Part shown: piece by piece, positions 12,831 through 15,220 of the stretch
Layout of the letters: each line of letters begins with the position of its first letter
How positions within the stretch are numbered: position 1 is the stretch's first letter
Source: CAZERT01 sp964630015
GTDB lineage: Bacteria; Patescibacteriota; Microgenomatia; UBA10105; UBA927
NCBI GenBank assembly: GCA_964630015.1
Contig: CAZVTJ010000018.1
Coordinates: forward strand, 1-15,220
Length of the DNA: 15,220 nt
Reading direction: 5' to 3'
The notes under the pieces: generated by a model
What the model saw: the letters and a program-made list of their open reading frames with translations, nothing else
Databases searched by the model: none
Told to the model about the DNA's origin: nothing
Position numbers and translations under genes: made by a program

Positions 12831-13295
12831 ATGAAAGCGAAACAAACGCTTACTTCAGATGACGTAAACTCAATCGTTTCAGCAATGAAAACGGTGTTTC
12901 CCACCAAATCTGATGTTGAGCAGATCGTCACCACCAAGATTGACGAGAAAATCAAACTCCTTCCCACCAAATCGGATGTTGAACAGATCGTCACCACCAA
13001 GATTGACGAGAAAATCAAACTCCTTCCCACCTGGGCATCTTTTGATGAAAAATTTAAAGACATACCCACGAGAGCTGAAATGGAAGAATTGATTAAAAAT
13101 CTTCCGACGAAGGAAGAATTTTTCTCCCGAATGGATCAGCTTTCCGGTGAATATCAAAAGATCGATGAAGCGGAAACACTTCATACAGGAACACTCAGTG
13201 CTCATGAAGAAACACTTGAAAAGCATGATGAACGGATTAAAGCCCTTGAACGACGTAAAGCTTCAACGCCGACACCAATTTCTTCAATTTCATGA
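12831..13295 (+). CDS. Coiled-coil protein B with 21-residue repeats
   Basis: 154 residues from the ATG at 12831; the frame extends to 12816, but that start would lie inside the promoter. Residues 24-44 and 45-65 are two almost identical 21-residue units ([FL]PTKSDVEQIVTTKIDEKIKLL), followed by weaker PT-started units (PTRAEMEEL, PTKEEF). The C-terminal half is a long charged helix ending HEETLEKHDERIKALERRK, like the end of protein A, with a short Pro/Thr tail. There is no signal peptide or membrane segment. It probably forms an extended coiled coil; function unknown. There is no SD and the mRNA should be nearly leaderless. Genes B and C lie in tandem, each behind its own cassette. Confidence 0.78.
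   Translation: MKAKQTLTSDDVNSIVSAMKTVFPTKSDVEQIVTTKIDEKIKLLPTKSDVEQIVTTKIDEKIKLLPTWASFDEKFKDIPTRAEMEELIKNLPTKEEFFSRMDQLSGEYQKIDEAETLHTGTLSAHEETLEKHDERIKALERRKASTPTPISSIS
12900..13025 (+). repeat. 63-bp tandem repeat inside gene B
   Basis: Two units, 12900-12962 and 12963-13025, differ at two positions (both silent); the next unit begins with CCCACC at 13026 and then diverges. 63 bp is 21 codons or three heptads, so copy changes keep frame and coil register. The near identity indicates a recent duplication. Confidence 0.95.
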
Positions 13296-13414
13296 GTTTT
13301 GTTGTAAAGGTGCAAATTCTTCCCTCATCGTATGTTGCGTGCTGATTGGGTTTACCCTTTTTTCAAAGCTAAGCCTTGAATTTTTCCGGAGCGTTTACAC
13401 GACCCAAAATATAG

Positions 13415-13520
13415 TTCCCCGGAATCGAATGAGGAAAAGTCCTCACTCGGTTTCGAAGAACCGATAGTTATTGTGTATGTTTTTTGACCTCGCAAGGCGT
13501 CCCCTTGCGAGCTCATTTTT
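13415..13520 (+). repeat. 106-bp direct repeat, copy 2 (between genes B and C)
   Basis: The second copy of the element at 12585-12690, lying between gene B and gene C, with the same three hairpins. The gap 13296-13663 otherwise holds about 120 bases without recognisable features after gene B and an AT-rich stretch leading to the gene C promoter. Confidence 0.85.
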
Positions 13521-13521
13521 T
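13489..13521 (+). terminator. Intrinsic terminator; hairpin repeat copy 3
   Basis: Arms CTCGCAAGG and CCTTGCGAG with a 5-base loop (13489-13511), then CTCA and a run of seven T (13515-13521). It would end transcripts from gene B before the gene C promoter. Identical to the hairpin at 4453-4475. Confidence 0.75.
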
Positions 13522-13626
13522 TGTTGCAGCTTGTGATAGGTGGTTATATCGTGTAAGTGCAACCCAAGTATTTTTTCCCTATCAGACTCATAATATTTAT
13601 ATAAAAATTTATACATATTTCCTTTA

Positions 13627-13655
13627 TTGACTTCCCATTTCTTTCGTCATAGAGT
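13627..13655 (+). promoter_or_regulatory. Promoter of coiled-coil gene C
   Basis: TTGACT (13627-13632), 17 bases, TAGAGT (13650-13655). The ATG lies 37 bases after the first base of the -35, exactly as in gene A, and both share TAGGGAAGTATG over the start. The mRNA is predicted to be leaderless or nearly so. Confidence 0.65.
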
Positions 13656-13663
13656 AGGGAAGT

Positions 13664-13990
13664 ATGGCGTTCACAAAATCAGATAAGCAATTTCTTCAGG
13701 ATACCTTTGCAACCAAAGCGGACATCCAAGGAATAAAAACAGATATTGCCGGATTAAAAACCGATGTTACCGAAGTAAAAACAGATATTATCGGTATGAA
13801 AACAGATATTGCCGGTATGAAAGTAGATATCGCCGGATTGAAAACTGATGTATCCCGCGTTGAAAAAAAGATCGATGATCTTTCTGCCTTTGTCGAACCC
13901 GCAATTGGAAATATATTTTCCTGGACAGATGATATTCATGAGGCGTTTATCGGTCAGAAAAAAACTTCAAACATACCGTCGGAAAATTGA
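13664..13990 (+). CDS. Heptad-repeat coiled-coil protein C
   Basis: 108 residues. The N-terminus FTKSDKQFLQDTFATKADI carries the FATKxD token of the family. Residues 24-72 are seven uninterrupted heptads of the type IKTDIAG, LKTDVTE, VKTDIIG, MKTDIAG, MKVDIAG, LKTDVSR, VEKKIDD, with hydrophobic residues at positions a and e of each unit: a textbook coiled coil. A 36-residue non-repeat tail (LSAFVEPAIGNIFSWTDDIHEAFIG) follows. Similar proteins are frequent in CPR genomes, some annotated as tail-fibre-like or DUF coiled coils, without known function. It is a single gene, last of the B-C tandem. The start is supported by the geometry shared with gene A. Confidence 0.8.
   Translation: MAFTKSDKQFLQDTFATKADIQGIKTDIAGLKTDVTEVKTDIIGMKTDIAGMKVDIAGLKTDVSRVEKKIDDLSAFVEPAIGNIFSWTDDIHEAFIGQKKTSNIPSEN
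13733..13858 (+). repeat. Six 21-bp repeats encoding heptads in gene C
   Basis: Six units of 21 bp, each beginning with ATA/TTA/GTA/ATG/TTG plus AAAACAGAT-like sequence. Each unit is one heptad, so expansion or loss keeps the frame. The units are diverged but clearly alignable. Confidence 0.9.
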
Positions 13991-14051
13991 TCCGGTTCTA
14001 TTCTGAAATGATCCTGTTTGTCCTTCTTGCCCGAGTCTCTGATCATGGGGG

Positions 14052-14057
14052 TACAAT
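14052..14057 (+). promoter_or_regulatory. -10 box of the two-CxxC protein gene
   Basis: TACAAT, nine bases before the ATG at 14067, with a weak TTGCCC 19 bases upstream. It predicts a start about three bases before the ATG, another near-leaderless gene. Confidence 0.45.
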
Positions 14058-14066
14058 CCTTCTATT

Positions 14067-14258
14067 ATGACAAAACATTTTTGTGAAATCTGTTTAAAAG
14101 AAATTGCCGATTCCCGTTCTGTTGATGTGATGATCTATACCGGCACTTACGACCGGAAGGAATACTGTCTATCCTGTTTTTCCGATAGGAAAAATTGGAA
14201 AATCATTCACGCGGTAAAAAAGCAAAAACGAAATGCTTCTTTGCTCTCTTCCAAGTAA
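14067..14258 (+). CDS. Small zinc-ribbon-like protein
   Basis: 63 residues with two CxxC pairs, FCEIC (Cys6, Cys9) and YCLSC (Cys34, Cys37), 24 residues apart: a likely four-cysteine zinc site. A strongly basic C-terminus (HAVKKQKRNASLLSSK) could contact nucleic acid. No known family is assigned. It has its own -10 box and no SD, and is followed by a 280-base gap with a bidirectional terminator. The four correctly spaced cysteines in such a short frame support it being real. Confidence 0.65.
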   Translation: MTKHFCEICLKEIADSRSVDVMIYTGTYDRKEYCLSCFSDRKNWKIIHAVKKQKRNASLLSSK

Positions 14259-14388
14259 TTTATTAAAGTGCAAGTATCTTCTTGTTTTTATCTATCGTGT
14301 CGTTGCTCTCATTTTTCTAACTACTATTCATAAACTCTAGCTATTCATATTTCCCAAACTACTAACTACAATCTACAAACTATTGCAC

Positions 14389-14410
14389 CCTCCGTAGCTT
14401 CATGCGGAGG
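14389..14410. repeat. Hairpin CCTCCG/CGGAGG
   Basis: Six-base arms (14389-14394 and 14405-14410) around a ten-base loop, after a G-poor stretch (about 14320-14385) made of AACTAC/CTACAA-like short words. It may be part of the transcription end between the convergent genes. Confidence 0.45.
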
Positions 14411-14430
14411 AGGGCTTCCTCAAAAACAAA

Positions 14431-14478
14431 TCCGGCCCTCATCTCTTGGTTTCAAGAGACTCCTGCCGGACATTTTTG
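14431..14478. terminator. Bidirectional terminator
   Basis: Outer arms TCCGGC/GCCGGA (14431-14436, 14465-14470) and inner arms TCTCTTG/CAAGAGA (14442-14448, 14453-14459) with a four-base loop and a 5x5 internal loop. T-rich tails occur on both strands (CATTTTTG on plus, TTTGTTTTTG on minus), so it serves the small zinc-ribbon gene and the convergent surface-protein gene. Confidence 0.75.
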
Positions 14479-14541
14479 TTTCGTCATAGTCTTTTGGGGC
14501 GCCGGCAGGCCACCGCCATAAGACCATTTACAAAGTTTCGG

Positions 14542-15201
14542 TTATGATTTTTTCTTCAGCGCCAGTCCAATACCTGTAAGTACGATTCCAAGTCCGCCTG
14601 CTGTTGCAAACGGAACTGCAGTTGCCAAATCCTCAAAGCCTGCAACCGGAAGCGTTTTTGCGCCTCCTGCGGTTGTGGTGATGCACAGTTGTGCCGTATC
14701 GTCATCACCATTGGGACGTGCCTGGGACACGGCTTTCACATAATTGTTTTCGCAGTAGAGCGTTGTATCGTCGGTGAATGACCCCGCGTTATCCACTTTG
14801 GCAGTGATCGTGAATTCCCGGGATTCTCCGGCAATCATTTTTTCCAGTTTGATCGTCACGGTTTTTTTGGCCGCGTCGGTCGTCGTATTTGTTACGCTGG
14901 ATGATTCAAAGGTTAAATACCGTGGAAGATTGTCGGTAACGGTAACAGGATCAAATGTTTCTCCTGATGCATTCTTGACGATGAATTTGAATGTCACGGT
15001 TCCGCTAGGGGAATATGCCGGATCGGCACTTCCGAGGTTATCTACGAAAACACCGGTAAGTGGGTTTTTCACTTTTTTGTCAATCGTTAAATCAGCGGGT
15101 TCGGAATAAGACCCGTAGGAATCTGCCCCGACTTTGGAAGGAAGAGCAAAAGCAAGAGCACACAGTACGAAAGCAATGGCAGTTTGTTTTGTCCTATTCA
15201 T
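14542..15201 (-). CDS. DUF11-like surface protein with LPVAG sorting-like signal
   Basis: 219 residues. A signal peptide (1-26, cleavage probably after KVGA) is followed by one β-sandwich of the DUF11/'conserved repeat' type (about 36-175): ADLTIDKKVKNP, YSPSGTVTFKFIVKNASG, VTVTDNLPRYL and AGESREFTITAKV are characteristic. Cys150 and Cys173 could form a disulfide. The C-terminus has TLPVAG (183-188), a hydrophobic helix (about 194-215) and KKKS, which is the LPxTG/KKK tripartite layout with Ala in place of Thr, so a sortase could attach it to the envelope; no sortase gene is in the window. The ATG follows ATATAAAC with no SD. The product is most likely a displayed surface protein. Confidence 0.82.
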   Translation of the reverse strand: MNRTKQTAIAFVLCALAFALPSKVGADSYGSYSEPADLTIDKKVKNPLTGVFVDNLGSADPAYSPSGTVTFKFIVKNASGETFDPVTVTDNLPRYLTFESSSVTNTTTDAAKKTVTIKLEKMIAGESREFTITAKVDNAGSFTDDTTLYCENNYVKAVSQARPNGDDDTAQLCITTTAGGAKTLPVAGFEDLATAVPFATAGGLGIVLTGIGLALKKKS

Positions 15202-15220
15202 GTTTATATTGGTGTGGACG

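Noticed and set aside
12900..13025. Possible CRISPR-like repeat
   Set aside because: Two contiguous 63-bp units without spacers inside a coding frame: a tandem gene repeat.
13147..13467. 106-codon plus-strand frame overlapping the end of gene B
   Set aside because: It overlaps the well-supported gene B out of frame, then runs into the 106-bp non-coding repeat; no start signal.

Overview
The window looks like a chromosomal stretch from a small-genome Patescibacteria/CPR bacterium, most likely of the Microgenomates type. This is inferred from gene style: short heptad-repeat proteins, secreted proteins with Pro/Thr/Ser linkers, almost no strong Shine-Dalgarno sites, and several -10 boxes so close to the ATG that the mRNA must be leaderless or nearly so. 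TGA is used as a stop, so the code appears standard. No rRNA, tRNA, CRISPR array or transposase was seen.

Layout. 1-154: tail of a Pro/Thr-rich protein. 187-2383: lepA (EF4) behind an extended -10 promoter and a leader with two extra 96-bp copies of its own start region. 2386-4005 (-): two-gene operon of an M50-like membrane metallopeptidase and a C39/papain-like cysteine-peptidase-like protein. 4054-4351: small coiled-coil gene A. 4483-5226 (-): anchored secreted protein with collagen-like and Ig-like parts. 5348-5965: HigB/HigA-type toxin-antitoxin pair. 5976-6659 (-): truncated glycosyltransferase. 6744-10305 (-): operon of a large GT-C-like membrane protein, a putative small antitoxin and an AbiEii-type nucleotidyltransferase toxin, with overlapping genes.

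10306-12830 differs in character: a lipoprotein plus a duplicated-repeat membrane protein (10756-12015, -), with strong SD sites and a more GC-rich look, bracketed by a 16-bp inverted repeat. Next to it lies a hairpin-rich non-coding stretch (12422-12690). 12796-13990 holds two more coiled-coil genes (B, C), each preceded by a copy of the same structured-repeat/promoter cassette. The right end has a small two-CxxC protein, a bidirectional terminator and a DUF11-like surface protein with an LPVAG sorting-like signal.

The most unusual points are (1) the lepA leader, where two decoy copies of the first 13 LepA codons differ only by synonymous changes and each decoy ORF stops inside the SD of the next start, and (2) the cassette family of coiled-coil genes, with a shared promoter, repeated structured RNA and in-frame 21/63-bp expansion. 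Neither has a proven function; both are inferences from the sequence.
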